Assembly (NCBI GenBank): GCA_965649825.1
Contig: OZ287697.1
Location: 124,001 to 188,000 of the forward strand
DNA from: Penicillus capitatus
Lineage: Eukaryota > Chlorophyta
DNA length: 64,000 bases
Direction of reading: 5' to 3'
Below, in pieces: positions 19,221 to 30,887 of this stretch (its first letter is position 1; the number at the start of each line of letters is the position of its first letter). The notes beneath the pieces are model-generated. The model made no database searches, had not been told where the DNA came from, and saw only the letters and a list, made by a program, of their open reading frames with translations. The position numbers and the translations under genes were made by a program.

Positions 19221-19870
19221 CGCAGATGAGATTCTTATTCATGGTTCTATGTGACAGAGTCTTTTCCTATCTCGTTTTCTTGTTTGTGGGAACCGATTAT
19301 TTAACACCGAAGTAGTGTGAGGTCTGGCTATTCTTTACACCTGCAATGTATGTTATATGGACAGTCACTCTTCGTTGAGATTCCTTTGTAATGGCAGTGA
19401 AGGTTGATGTTAATGTATGCATCTCTCATAATCGTCTTGACGTCGTTTTGCCGTACGTTGTTGTCTTACTTATACCTCAACAAATGACGTCCATCACGGG
19501 CGTCGTGATGATACGGTGCGTACCTTTTTAGCCGGCTATCTCGTTCACGATGTCTCTTGCCCCGGCAGGGTGTCGTGAAGAGATGAATCCAAGTACTGGT
19601 GTACGCGTCGACAGCCAGCGTCGCCAGTGGCATGTGGACCGGCGTGAATCTAAGTGCAACAGGTCTGTTGGTTGCGAATGATGGAAACAAAGACTTGCCG
19701 GATGATGACAACGATGCAAGAGGAATGCAAGTCATTGATGTAATCGCGTCAAGGTCGTTTGGGAGTCCCAGAATAGCAAACAGCTCCTTACAATTCGTCA
19801 ATCGGAACTTCGTGATCAAACTGTGGAGGACTGACTCCGTGTCAATGAAGATGACAGAAGATGAGTAAGA
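19221..19870. repeat. 3' flank block shared with 42492-43104
   Basis: The stretch downstream of this P450 recurs downstream of the P450 at 40.9 kb. Within it both strands keep open frames in the two copies (plus 19599-19868 and 42877-43104; minus 19819-19466 and 43079-42771). No product is recognised on either strand and there is no clear codon-position bias by eye, so it is called a duplicated flank, not a gene. Confidence 0.6.
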
Positions 19871-21686
19871 AACAAATAAAAGATCGACATAACCGCGCTT
19901 CTTGTAGGATGTGTCCAGTCTGAGATCGTTCGATTGCCAGAAAAGCGAATCGCTCGTGATTGGAAGAAGTTAGGTTGTCGCGCTATGCAAAGAGTTCTCG
20001 GCCTTTGTGTGATTTGAAACTACAACGGCAGGAGGGATCGGAGATTTTGGGATTGATGTAAACAACTTCGAAAGCACAGAGTCGAACTCACATGCGACGA
20101 CGATGCAAACGAACGCTCAGACGATGTGAAACCCGACTGGCGTAGGGACCTAATGGGGGGTGAAAAGGAGACACGACTGTCGGCGATCAAATAAATGAGG
20201 GAAGCCGAACAGTCGGATCATCATTTTTCTGTTCTTTTACCTTTGTCCGACGTTCCCGATTGTAACGAATCGTTCTGGGCGTCGAAGCGCGTGCAAGCTC
20301 CGTTATGGGCCCGAGACGGCGTTTAACAGACGTTAGCACAAGAACTCGAGGATGTTTACAACAGGAATGTCAGTCTTAAGTACCCACGGTGGTTATGAAT
20401 TCCAAACCATAACATTCAACAGTCGAGAACTTCTAAGTTATCTTCAAAAACCATCGCCCTATTGTTATGAGGAAGTTGGCTCAAAGGTTAGCACCTGTCG
20501 CAGCCGATGGTCAGCGCGCCGAGGTGGTTACCATGACATTGAACCGCTTCCGACGGCTACGAACAACGGATTTTTTTCCGTTTGATTGGATTTACATCTC
20601 CCTTTGACAAGATCGGGAGAGCATCAACACATGACAAGATCAAATTCGTTGTGTTGCAACATCAGCGGCCCCATTTGCAGCCAGTAGTGCGCCAGTGAGA
20701 TGCAATTGATTCTACAAAGTCTGATAGAGCCATTGGGTGCGAGAAAGCGCATGCAACCGATAGCGAGGCATCGAGTTTTCGGGTGAAGAGTCTTCGGGCT
20801 TCAAACAGGCGGAGGTATTCAAGAAGTAGATGGTCCGGGTCTTCTGATTCCGAGCCGCAACCGCAGCGGGAGTCCCCTGCCCCTAGGCTAAATCTACGAA
20901 GATTTTTGGATTTTACATGGCGTCACTTAACAAGTATATGCCATGTCCCTCAGCAGAGAAGAAAGGGACAGCTATATATCTGTTCTCACTGCAAGAACTT
21001 CCCACAGCGCAAACTCTGCATAACCGTTGTGGGCTGAGCCGAGTGGAAAAAAGGGGGTCCATCCCGACTCGAGGTTAGAATAGCTCGGGGCCGTGCTTCG
21101 TCTGTCTTTGTCAATTCGTGCACTTCCAGCTCTCCGCAGCAAACACGTCGTCCACACTCCAGACCACAGCGCCAACCATGCACGCCTCGGATCTGACCGT
21201 TGCCCACCTTCTCGAGAACGCGCGGTCCACTTTCGTCAGTCGTAACCCAGAGAACCGTCGGAGAACCTCCGTCCAAAAGCGCCGCCACCGGCAAGGGCAA
21301 ACAGGAAGTCGACGACATTAACGAGCCATTAAAACCTCGGCTAAATTTATGAAGGTACCGGTTTAACGGGGAATGATTCGCCGCGAACCGACTCAAGCGG
21401 GATGACGGATCTCGGTCTAGGTGTTTCGCCGGGAAGTTGCCTCGGTTCTCCTGATCTTTTAAAAAAGGAGTTGTAAAAGCCCTTAAACAAAAAAAGTTGC
21501 CTCGGCTAAATTCTAGTAGATGTTGTGTGAGATGACTACTGGCTTCTCTATCTTGAATGTCCTTGAGGGAGCAGGTGTTAAGATATCGTGTAATTTTTTT
21601 TTCTGAACCAGATTCGAGCGGGGGTGGCCGTGTGGCGTCTTGTGTCCGTGTGCTGCTGCCATCTTCGCGCAGTTCTTCTCAACCAT
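19871..21686. other. Gene-poor, repeat-containing spacer
   Basis: No supported gene. About 20320-20560 is a diverged repeat of about 44830-45065 (shared core ACAACAGGAATGTCA and TACCCACGGTGGTT). A minus-strand frame at 21396-20986 contains ALLDGGSPTVLW, faintly like a retropepsin site, but nothing around it confirms an element. Confidence 0.45.
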
Positions 21687-21818
21687 TGTCAGTGGACAGC
21701 TGTCCACCTTCGTGCAGCTGTCCAAAGGATTATATAAATTCTTACAATTATTGTACAAACAGTCTTTGTAAGCCATACGCCTTCGTCGTCAACCCGTTGT
21801 CCGTCAACGAACACGACA
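21687..21818 (+). repeat. Solo LTR related to the 26.9-kb element
   Basis: 132 bp starting TGTCAGTGGACAGCTGTCCA and ending GAACACGACA, with a TATATAA box and the block GCCTTCGTCGTCAACC shared with the LTRs at 26905 and 27711. It is flanked by CCAT on both sides (21683-21686 and 21819-21822), a possible short target-site duplication. No primer-binding site follows, so it is read as a solo LTR. Confidence 0.7.
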
Positions 21819-22029
21819 CCATGAAGGGGCTGAGGCATGGGTTCCAATCCGTTTTGGTCCAGAACAGGTAAATGGCTTGAGTTCAGCCAGTCAAGCAGGA
21901 GACACTGGATTCTGACGTTGTCCGCTTGTACATTGTGCCATTTCAGTGCCGCGTGTTTCGTTCTAAGCGAGTCTACGCAAATGCCGAGTGTCTGCGGGTA
22001 CATGGGGGGCGCAGAACTCGTGAGGTCGA

Positions 22030-22960
22030 GGAGCGTTTCAATGCCATTGCAGAGACAGTGGAGAAACGACTCTGTAGCGTCTACCCAGTTTACCTCCCAC
22101 TAGGTTTCTCCTTGGCGAGCTTCTTTCTGAAGGAGGCCCCAGCTCGTTCCCAATCTTCCGGACTGGTAATCTTTGTGAGTGGCTACAGACAGTAGCCAAG
22201 ATGGCCTGTGCATGCCCGAGGTGAATGTCGAGCCTGATAAGCGGCCCAGCTGATGCGGCGGGATCGGTCTCCAAAGTATGGTCGATTGAGGGCTGATTGC
22301 CATGGGTCTGTGGTGAACCGAGCGCAGCCAGCGTGACCAGGCGTTTCTGCGAAGGCCCTGGCCTGAAGGAAGTTTTGGTCGTTCCGCAAACAGCCTGTCT
22401 CCAGTTTCTTTAGTTCTTCTTCGGAGGTCTAAGTAGAGCGTTTGTTGAATGATCTGCTGTGTAGGGGGCGGACTCCCGCGAGGGCATATGCCGTTGGATA
22501 CGATGAGGTCCGGAAGGAGCCGCTTAGAAGAAGGCAGGCTTGTCGGAGCGCTTTCTCCAGTAGGGCCAGTTTCTGTTTGTCGTAGGCTACCGGTTGCCAG
22601 ACCTCCGCGCCGTAGTATGCTGCCGGCTCGATCACTCTGCCGACCAGTTTCTCAATGGCTTCCGGGAGCAGACCCCAGAAGGGGCTTGCCATTCTGCGAA
22701 TGAGTGCCAGTCCGGAGAGGACTTTGCCTGCGGCACTCTGCACCTGTGGGATCCATGAAAAGGTTTTCGTCCAGCCAAATTCCAAGATAAAGCACAGCGT
22801 GCTTCTGGGGCAGCTGGTGTCCCTGAATGTAAAGCGTCCGGGGGTCGGTACGTCTTTTGTTGCGGGCGACTCGAATTTGTAGGCATTTCTCGGGGGCAAA
22901 GATGAGGCCACGTTCTTGAGCCCATTCTGGCATAATGTCGAGTGCTCTCTACGAACAACG
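22030..22960 (-). mobile_element. LINE-type (non-LTR) retroelement relic
   Basis: Frame-shifted remnants of the C-terminal part of a non-LTR reverse transcriptase. In order on the minus strand come GLIFAPEKCLQIRVAR, HAVLYLGIWLDENL, then in another frame VIEPAAYYGAEVW and LEKALRQACLLLSGSFRTSS with ALAGVRPL. These match the region after the catalytic core of LINE polymerases. Several frame changes show it is dead. The 5' part is absent. Confidence 0.75.
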
Positions 22961-23715
22961 AATTGGGCGCTACATATCTAACAGAGATAGAGTTGCCAAG
23001 TCAAGAAAGATAATTCTGAGCTGGAAGATGTACTGCGAGGAACTGATGTATTGCAAAGCTTGGGGTTGGGTTGTTCACGAGTAGTCTTGAACCGCGGTCG
23101 CCAATCAGAGAAGTGTTACTTTCCAGCCGAGGTGCTTGAGAGATTCGCCTCGATCGCCGTTTTGTCACTGTTTTTCGGCTTTCAACGCATGGCGAATACA
23201 CCTTTGTCTTCACGCCTGTTCTGCTAGTACGGGATTTCTTCACATCAGTAATGCATCGTCCACATTCTGTCGTGTCTGATAGTAGGGGTGGCTTTTGTTG
23301 CGGATCTGTTTTGCATGGAAAAGGGCTAAAGCTGTGAGGTGCGTGCGATACGAGGGCGAGTGATTGGAATATGCACTTCGTGATCAACGACACTGTATGA
23401 GTAACCGAGGTCCACGTTACTGGGTCAGAAGAGTGTGCGTATGCACTGGAAACTTGCCAGTTTCGAGTAAGGCGGTTGACTCAATTGATGTAAAGCGTTG
23501 CCTCACCGGCGACACAATCAAAAAGCTCTTGGTTCGTAAGAAGTCGCACTCTATGTGTCCAGGTGTGGTTAGTATAAAATCATTGAACGTCATTATTTGC
23601 AGATTGTGTCAGTTTTGGGATTTCCGTTTTGCTGTGTGAACAAGAGTCTTGTTTTCTGGTTGAGAGGCCGCATTGTCCACTTCGAGTTTCGACGTGGCAT
23701 TCGACGTGGAAAGCC
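22961..23715. other. Intergenic upstream of P450
   Basis: No gene recognised. Short frames on both strands lack family resemblance. The last about 80 bp before the ATG match the leader of the other array P450s (GAGGCCGCATTGTCC-like segment), so it includes the 5' UTR and promoter. Confidence 0.4.
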
Positions 23716-25317
23716 ATGTGGACTGCCGTCCTCTGTTCTCTGCTCGTCGCAATCGTGACGCGTGTCCTCTGGCGCAGATGGAGGTACGACCTCCACAAAG
23801 TACCGACGCCGCCTGGCTGGCCAATTCTGGGCCACACCCTCGACTTCGTCAACGGCGAAGCACTCAGAAACACCTCGAAATGGTTTGGACAAGGTCTCAA
23901 GCGCCTCAATTACCCGAAGCTGATGCGGGTGAGATGTTCTGCATACATGACAGCTACATAAGAAGTCGCTGTAGATTAATGTTTTTGGCAAATATTTGCT
24001 AGTGGCCACGGATGACGAGTTCATAAAAAGTTGTATGATGTCCAATAGACATCCCTTTCCTAGAACCGTTGAAAACGAAAGTTTCATTCTTCCGGTGAGC
24101 TCATTTACAGATGGGCCCAAATGATCATGTGTTTACAGATGATAGGCAACAATCCACAAGCGAGATCACTTTTTCTGCATGCTGAAGCAACGCCATACGT
24201 CAAGGCCGTTCGCAGAGTTTACCTAAACGCGTTTCAGTCGAACAATCTGAAGATGGCGCTGCCGAAGATTCAAGACGTCATACGAAAGATGATCTCCGTC
24301 ATCGAATCTGCGAGGGAGGATGGACCGATCGACGTCCAGAAACTGTCCGTATCGGTGACCCTGGACGTCATTGGTTCTATTGCCTTCGACAAGAATCTGG
24401 GCGGTTTGGATGGCCCTGGAGAGATCATCGACCACATCTTGGCAGCTGGATATGTCGCGAGAGAAGCTTATAGCAATCCACTCAAGTCAGTCTACTGTAA
24501 GATCTTTCCACACTCTAAGGCTGGAAAACACCGAAGCTCAGTTCTCGGCAACCTGTACAAAGAGTGGAAACGGCTCGGTGATGAGATACTGGCCCGAGAC
24601 GACCCTGTCAATGGTGAAGAGCCCATCTGGTACGGGCTGAAACATCTGACAGATCCGGAAACGAAGAAACGCGTGGACCACGACGTTCTTTTGGCTGAAG
24701 TTGCGACTGTATTTTTTGGCGGGATGGGCGTTACGGGCCATCAACTCGCATGGATCTATGGTCTATTGGCCTCTCGTCCAGACGTCATCAAAAAGGTCTT
24801 GGACGAGCTGAAAGAGCACGGCCTGTACGGAGACACTCTGAACGATATGCAGTTCGAAGACTTGTCGAAGCTGACCTATCTCAATGCTGTCGTTAAGGAG
24901 GGCATGAGGGTGGCGTGCGTTCTTGTACAAATATTTGGTCGGAGTGTGCCAAGAGACATGAACATTCTCGGATACAGGATCCCGAAGGGGACGACGATTC
25001 TGCAGATTGGCAACCGCGCGTACCAAATCGACGCAGACTGGAACGATCCAGAAAGCTTCAAGCCAGAGAGGTGGCTCAGTGATGACGCGATCTGCCGTTC
25101 ACGCAACGTACAGTTCTCGACAGGCCCAAGAGATTGCCCTGGGCAGAAGTTGGCAATGCTGGAAATGCGAGTTGCCATTGTCGCCATCCTTCAACGTTAT
25201 GAGATCTCATTGGTCGGATCGTATGCAGATTTGGCAGACAATGCGGTGACAGGACTAGCCATCGAAGCTGAGAACGGCATCTGGTTGAATTTTGCGCCGA
25301 GAAAGACTTCCACTTAA
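23716..25317 (+). CDS. Cytochrome P450 (array copy, atypical helix I)
   Basis: Exons 23716-23928, 23975-24094 and 24139-25317 (introns 46 and 44 bp) encode 503 residues. Anchor MWTAVLCSLLVAIVTRVLW, hinge PTPPGWPILGHT, helix K EGMR, meander FKPERWL and heme loop FSTGPRDCPGQ are all present. Helix I reads GGMGVTGHQLAW. Where the close paralog at 33.8 kb has Asp-Thr, this protein has Gly308-Val309, so the conserved acid of the oxygen-activating pair is gone. The frame is otherwise open and conserved, so the change looks like functional divergence or early decay rather than a sequencing slip. The substrate is unknown. Confidence 0.92.
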
Positions 25318-26289
25318 CAGGGCAGAAGTTTTTCATCATCCATCGATCTTCACTTTTAGAATTACATCACTTTCTTTTGCATGAGGATACTGAATGCCAA
25401 GCGCAAGAGAAGTGTGATTCATGACTATTCTTTTCACTTGCAATGTATGTTAGAAGGATTTTCACTCTCCGTTGAAACTCATCTGTAATGCAATGCAGGT
25501 TGACTTTATACATCTCTCTCGGCATTATCCGTCGTTACTTCACTGCGCGGCATAATCTCACTGGTCATCTGACCCTCACTCGGATGCATGATATCCATTA
25601 CGGAAAAACGCGATTGCGCGAGATGCGGGTCATTTCAATCCATTTGCGCACACACCTGTCACCAATGCGACCTTTCTTCGGAGACTATCTGATAGAAGAC
25701 TGTTTGTCATTGGGAGCTGTACATTTGATCGGGACTTTCATTTTTATTCGCTTTACCGACCGCATGCTTCGGTCGCAACGAAAACGTGAGGAAATGCAAA
25801 TCAATCCCAGAGGGCTTGACAAAGTCAAAAAACGCTTCCCGTGGAGAGAGATGTCGGCTAAAGGATTATCGCTAGAAAGTTAAGAAACAAAGAAAAGGAT
25901 GCTGCTAGATACGTTAGGATGCGAGACGTGACGGGGATGCGTTGGACACCGTGTGCCGCGGGCGTGCACACGCGGAAAGACAAATAGAGGGAGCGAGCAG
26001 TGTTGAGTCGATGCAAAGACTACTTACACGGTGCGTCCAGTCAGTTAAATACCCGTGGCGCCCGCGGACCGCTGTCCCATCAAGAAGCTGACAGCCTGTC
26101 CGGTCCGCGGGGCCAAACCGTTGTCGACCTCCCGTCAAGACGCCGTATCGCAAATCCATAGGCGAAACGAACGAAGAGTTCAAACGGGATCAAACTCTGC
26201 AGCTATGGCAAACGTCTGCCGATGGGATTAACGGCACCCCTTGTGTGCATGCAGTAGATGTGATCGCACGATTGATGGCCACAACTGAA
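25318..26289. repeat. 3' flank, first 250 bp shared with 35443-35700
   Basis: The first part closely matches the downstream flank of the P450 at 33.8 kb, including the CATCATCCATCGATCTTCAC segment, confirming that these two P450s are sister copies. A 131-codon frame (25488-25883) starts inside the duplicated part, but the sister copy is not conserved beyond about 40 codons. No gene is called. Confidence 0.55.
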
Positions 26290-26690
26290 TCTTAATTGGT
26301 GTGGATCTTGTCCGCTATCGCATGTCACCCTCATATCGCCGAGAAAAGTGAAATAACTCAAGGAGCACGAACTCTACGGAAGACTCCCTATGACTTGCAG
26401 TTTCAAGACTTATCATGTTTTACGTACCTCACAGCCATCATCAAGGAGGGAATGCGCGTTGCACATACGGACTGTGCTTCGTTTACATGCCGGGGCATCG
26501 AGAGACATCACATTTCTCGGTATACAGAGTGCCAAAGGGAATTCGCATCTTTTACGTTGGCAATAAATCATTCTAGATCGTTAGGGAGTGGGACGAGTCA
26601 GAAAGTTCCAAGCCTGAGAGATGGTCGGTCGGTGTCTCATTCAATGTGGGGTTTTTACATGGGCTCCGCACAGTGGTATATCACATAGTT
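26290..26690 (+). pseudogene. Cytochrome P450 fragment, heavily decayed
   Basis: A remnant from about helix I to the meander: LSAIACHPHIAEKS (after helix I), DLQFQDLSCFTYLTAIIKEG with MRVAH (helix K), then out of frame the PERW segment CCTGAGAGATGGTC. The N-terminal two thirds and the heme loop are missing and frames are broken. It is an older duplicate than the other array pseudogenes. Confidence 0.8.
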
Positions 26691-26904
26691 CTTGATAAGT
26701 TCAGTAAGGCATCGATAGATTTATGAAAGCTTTTTCGAGATGCAAGAAAGGCATCTATCTAGTCGGGACAGATAATTCAGTGCTAGCGATGGAGGAAAAG
26801 TTTTAGCAAATAATTGCCACTTGCTTCGGTTCGACTCTAGGTGTGGATAGCAAAGATGGTCCCTGGTCTCTTCCATATTTGGCATCTAAAACGATATTGG
26901 TTTG

Positions 26905-27242
26905 TGTCAGTGAACAGCTGTCCACCTTCGTGCAGCTGACGACGGAGACGCGTTTGTGAGAGTCGACCTGTCGGCCGAGTCCGAACCGGATGGCGAGTCG
27001 CGCTGGGAGCTCCGTCAGCAATGTCTAATTACATAACTCGACGGATAAGACAGAACAGTTCTCGCATAAGTACTCGGAATGACGTCAGTCCTCTCTCATG
27101 CCAACGTCGTGCATGATGAGCGTCTTGCGCAACGTACGTCACAGCGTTGATGTGACGTTCGACGCGTATATAAGCCGTATTGTTAACGATTCAACAGTCT
27201 TCTGTAAGCTATAAGCCTTCGTCGTCAACCGACAACGCGACA
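26905..27242 (+). repeat. 5' LTR of the small element
   Basis: 338 bp, TG...CA ends, with a TATATAAG box near 27170 about 70 bp before its end. It carries the full-length version of the sequence that is internally deleted in the 3' LTR. Confidence 0.88.
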
Positions 27243-27710
27243 TGGTTTCGGAGCTGCAAAGATTCCGGCGATAGAATCCCGTCATCGAAGACTGAAGACT
27301 TTCCCAGACACGTCCGTGGTGACAGCGTTTCACCTGTCACTTGCAGTCTGGAGTTCGTTTCATCGTCCGAGTTGCTGAGTTTCAGTTTCACGCTGCGATA
27401 GCGTGCTGTTGTGCATTTGTCGTTGTTTGCGTTCACCGTTGCTGCGCTTTGTCTGTGTTTTCGTTTCATATCTGAGTCACCACGGACGTGTTGTCGCTGT
27501 GAGAGTTGGTTCGTACTTCCCGTGTCAGTGCCGAAGTATCAGAGACGTAAGAGCCACAGAGCTGCGGTGAGCGGGCCGCAGAGGGAGAAGCCGTGGGAGC
27601 GCGATGGCCCATGGCTCGACTCCTGGCCAGCCTGATGATGTCCCGGTCGTTGCGAGATGCGTTCCTTTCACGCCATTCGGAGCCTGCACAGCGGAAAGGG
27701 GGTGGGCACA

Positions 27711-27854
27711 TGTCAGTGAACAGCTGTCCACCTTCGTGCAGCTGACGACGGAGACGCGTTGATGTGACGTTCGACGCGTATATAAGCCGTATTGTTAACG
27801 ATTCAACAGTCTTCTGTAAGCTATAAGCCTTCGTCGTCAACCGACAACGCGACA
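27711..27854 (+). repeat. 3' LTR of the small element, internally deleted
   Basis: 144 bp. Its first about 50 bp and last about 95 bp match the 5' LTR, and the join falls at GCGTT, present at both ends of the missing segment in the 5' copy. This fits slippage between short direct repeats. Confidence 0.85.
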
Positions 27855-27859
27855 GTTTG

Positions 27860-28065
27860 TAATTCACGTTTCCAAGCATTAAAAAAGGGCGAGGTAAATG
27901 ACGGATGGGCCTTAACGGTTTCAGCCAGCGGGCTAGACACGCCGCTGGCTTCCGATGTGACAGCGTCCGCGTCACCGAGGGGTATAAAGCCGACGTGTAC
28001 GCTCACCCTGCAGTCCTTGCATTGACTAAGGTGTTGTTCCTCCTTCCTCGTGACGCGTGTGCGCG
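27860..28065. other. Short spacer without a gene
   Basis: About 200 bp between the small LTR element and the LINE relic. The frames on both strands are short and show no resemblance to a family. Confidence 0.4.
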
Positions 28066-28760
28066 TCAGCGGCGTAAATTTCTCTGACGTTCCCTGTCAG
28101 TAGTCCCTTGTCGGCAGATGTCCGGCCAGAAAGCGATTAGGTTGCTTTTCGCTTGTTCTAGAGAAGTGTTTCCACCAGGTTTATTCCATGTCCATCCAAT
28201 TTGCTTGAGTGCTTGGCTTTTGAGGTCAACATGCCACAGGTCACAAGCGATGGTGCCGAGGTATGCTTTCCGTGCTGTCTGAACGAGTTCGCTGCAAATT
28301 TCTGACTCGGTATGTTCGAGGATGAGTTGTTGAACGCCCAACAGTATCCATTCTTGGGCGGCTACTTTTTTATTCCTTTCGCTCTCTATGCATCTGAGTT
28401 TGATATGTGTTTTTAATCGGATTTGTTGACCGGGACGTATTCCATGGGAAGTGGCAGTTGAGGAGTAAGCCTAGGATGTTGATTTCTGAAGAACGAAGGC
28501 CAACCAGTGAGATGTGAGAGCAGGTGAGGGTTATGCGATTAGCTCCAGTGATCAGGATGCCTCCAAACCGGTAGAGTGAGCGGAGAATTTGTATCGAGCC
28601 TTGAGGATTTTCCTCGTGAGAGAAGTCCAAAGATGGAGACGTTGCACAAAAAGACTGGTACGTGCACACATGTAAAGGATTATTTGGTGGATACTTGATT
28701 TGTGTCATTTGAGGTGGAATCGTTGGTTTCCAAAGTGCGCCGGAATTCTGTCTCATCTCC
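28066..28760 (-). mobile_element. LINE-type reverse transcriptase relic
   Basis: Minus-strand frames carry NILGLLLNCHFPWN, which resembles the post-catalytic LG(I/V)xLDxxLxW segment of LINE polymerases, followed by LVQTARKAYLGTIACDLW in another frame. No catalytic YADD was found. The assignment rests on one segment and general layout, so it is weaker than for the other two relics. Confidence 0.5.
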
Positions 28761-29287
28761 GAGTTTCTTCTTCTGACTTCTGACTATAGTTTGGGCAGAG
28801 ATCTATCGTTTAAACGGACCAATTAAAAATGCAATGAATTCTGATTCCCATCGTCGATGCTAAACGCAGTGAATACAGCTGATTCGCCTCAGCGCCAGGC
28901 AAAACTTCTCAAGGAACCCAGGGACCTGCACAGTTCCCTGCCGCTGCGCCTCATTGCTTTCATGTCATTGCACTTCGTTCAACTCTTTCGTCTCCAGAAA
29001 AAAACGAGGCAGAACAATGCCAAGCCCTCAAGCATTAGAAGCATACCTGTTGTACATTGTGCTGGGACAATGAGGTCTTCATAGACGAGCATTAGGCGCG
29101 TGATCCGGCAGCGATGGACGCCGCTCTCGTCTGTTATAAACGTTCCACCGGCACCGCAGAATTTGCTCGTTCGTGGGATATACGGTTAATCGTCAGCAGC
29201 GTATGGTTAACCGTTATTAAGATTCGTTTCTGCGCGTGTTCCTTCACTGAGGACAGCCACTATTAGTACTGGACATCGCAGAAGGAA
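28655..29287. repeat. P450 5' flank duplicated at 47612-48246
   Basis: About 630 bp upstream of the P450 at 29.3 kb match the same-length region upstream of the P450 at 48.2 kb almost continuously, starting at GGTACGTGCACACATGTAAAGG. It includes the promoter of both genes. It overlaps the end of the LINE relic, so part of that relic was copied too. Confidence 0.85.
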
Positions 29288-30887
29288 ATGTGGACGGCAT
29301 TGCTTTGGTCGCTCGTCGCCGTATGGCTTTCACGCTTTCTGTGGAGAAGATGGAAATACGACCTGCACAAGATACCTTGTCCTCCCGGACTGCCAATTTT
29401 GGGCCATACGCTTTCCTTGACGCGCGGCGAGGGACTGAGAGATTGCGCAAGATGGGTGGGTAATGCGCTCAAGAGACTTGACTACCCGAAGTTGATGCGG
29501 GTGAGCAATTCTCGAACTCGAGTCGCATTTAAAGAGAACGGTTTCAGTTGGACGTCATGGGCACGTCGGAACTCATCGTGACGGACGACGCCTTCGTCAA
29601 AACGGTGATCCTTTCCTCTCAGAATCCGTTTCCGATAGGAGCAAACGGACATTTCATACTGCCGGTAAGTAAGCAGCTGTCCAAAAACTGTCTCCTATTA
29701 TCGACTGTTTAGACGATTGGAAATGATGCACAAGCTAAGAGCCTTATGTTGAATGCCGAAGTCACGCCATATGTGAAGGCGGTTCGTAGGATCTACACAG
29801 AAGCTGTGCAGTCGACGAGTCTTAAGGCAGCAATGCCCAGACTTCAGAACGTCATGCGGAGAATGCTTTCCGTCGTCGAGTCCAGAAGAATAGATCGTCC
29901 GGTCGAACTCCAGAAGCTCTTCATGAGTATGGCGCTAGATGGAATCGGTGCGCTGGCTTTCGATGTAAACATGGGCAGTCTGGATGACAGCAGCGAGTTA
30001 CTGGATCTACTCAGGGCTGCAGCATACATCGGAAGGCAGAGGTTCTCGAATCCCCTGGGCGAAATCTACTGTCGAATCTTCCCGAACTCATCGACGGCTC
30101 AGCAACGGCGCAAGACCATAGAGAATCTGAATCGAAAGTGGAAGGAACTGACAGACGACATCTCGCAGAGAGAGGAACCGACCACAGGAGAGAACCCCGT
30201 CTGGTATGGACTGAAGCGTCTGGTGGATCCCGAAACGAAGAAACCCATTCCCTACAACAGACTTCTCTCAGAAGTCGCCACCGTCGTGTTCGCTGGGACA
30301 GAGACAACTGGACAACAGCTGTCGTGGGTTCTGGCTCTCATCGCATCCCGATCCGACGTGGCGGAAAAGATTGTCAAAGAGCTGGACAAACATGGGCTCT
30401 ATGGCGAAAACGCACGAGAACTGCAGTTTGAAGACTTGGCCAATCTGACTTACCTGACAGCCGTCATTAAGGAAGGAATGAGAGCGGCCTGGATTGGTGT
30501 AGCCTCATTTCCTCGCATCGTTCCAGAGGTATGACGATTCTGGGATACAGGGTGCCAAAAGGCACCAAGATCACACGATTTGGACACAGAGCATTTCAGG
30601 TCGATACCGACTGGAACGACCCAAATTCATTTGATCCAGAAGGAGAGTTCGCAGACGATGATCTTCGCAACAGGTGCAATGTCATGTTCTCATCCGGTCC
30701 GAGAGATTGTGTTGGCCAGAAGCTGGCCATGCTCGAAATGCGCCTTGCCGTCATCTCTCTCTTGCAGAAGTATAGACTCTCGCTGGTCGGCACCATTCAA
30801 GATTTGATGGACAACGTTCTCACAAGCGGAACCATTGGAGTGGAGGGCGGTATGTGGATCAACGTGGTGCAAAAGGAGAATCTTTGA
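29288..30887 (+). pseudogene. Cytochrome P450 with a 1-nt deletion
   Basis: Exons 29288-29500, 29548-29664 and 29713-30887 follow the array plan. All is open until about 30527, where GAAGATATG of the intact paralog at 48.2 kb reads GAGGTATG. One base is lost and the frame stops at 30532-30534. The remaining 118 codons, including heme loop FSSGPRDCVGQ, continue intact in the next frame. Helix I is GTETTGQQLSW. The meander reads DPEGEFADD instead of PERW. A single recent lesion makes it a young pseudogene; a base-call error cannot be excluded from one sequence. Confidence 0.85.

Larger units (their letters stand above)
26905..27854 (+). mobile_element. Small non-autonomous LTR retrotransposon
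   Basis: 950 bp. The LTRs are at 26905-27242 and 27711-27854. Both start TGTCAGTG and end CGCGACA, with a 5-bp target-site duplication GTTTG (26900-26904 and 27855-27859). A primer-binding site TGGTTTCGGAGC follows the first LTR at 27243, and a purine tract GGAAAGGGGGTGGG precedes the second. The 468-bp interior has no gag or pol, so it must move in trans. The second LTR lacks about 194 bp between two GCGTT copies. Confidence 0.9.

Noticed and set aside
25488-25883. 131-codon plus-strand frame after the 23.7-kb P450
   Set aside because: It begins in a duplicated 3' flank, and the sister copy diverges and stops after about 50 codons with no sign of codon conservation.
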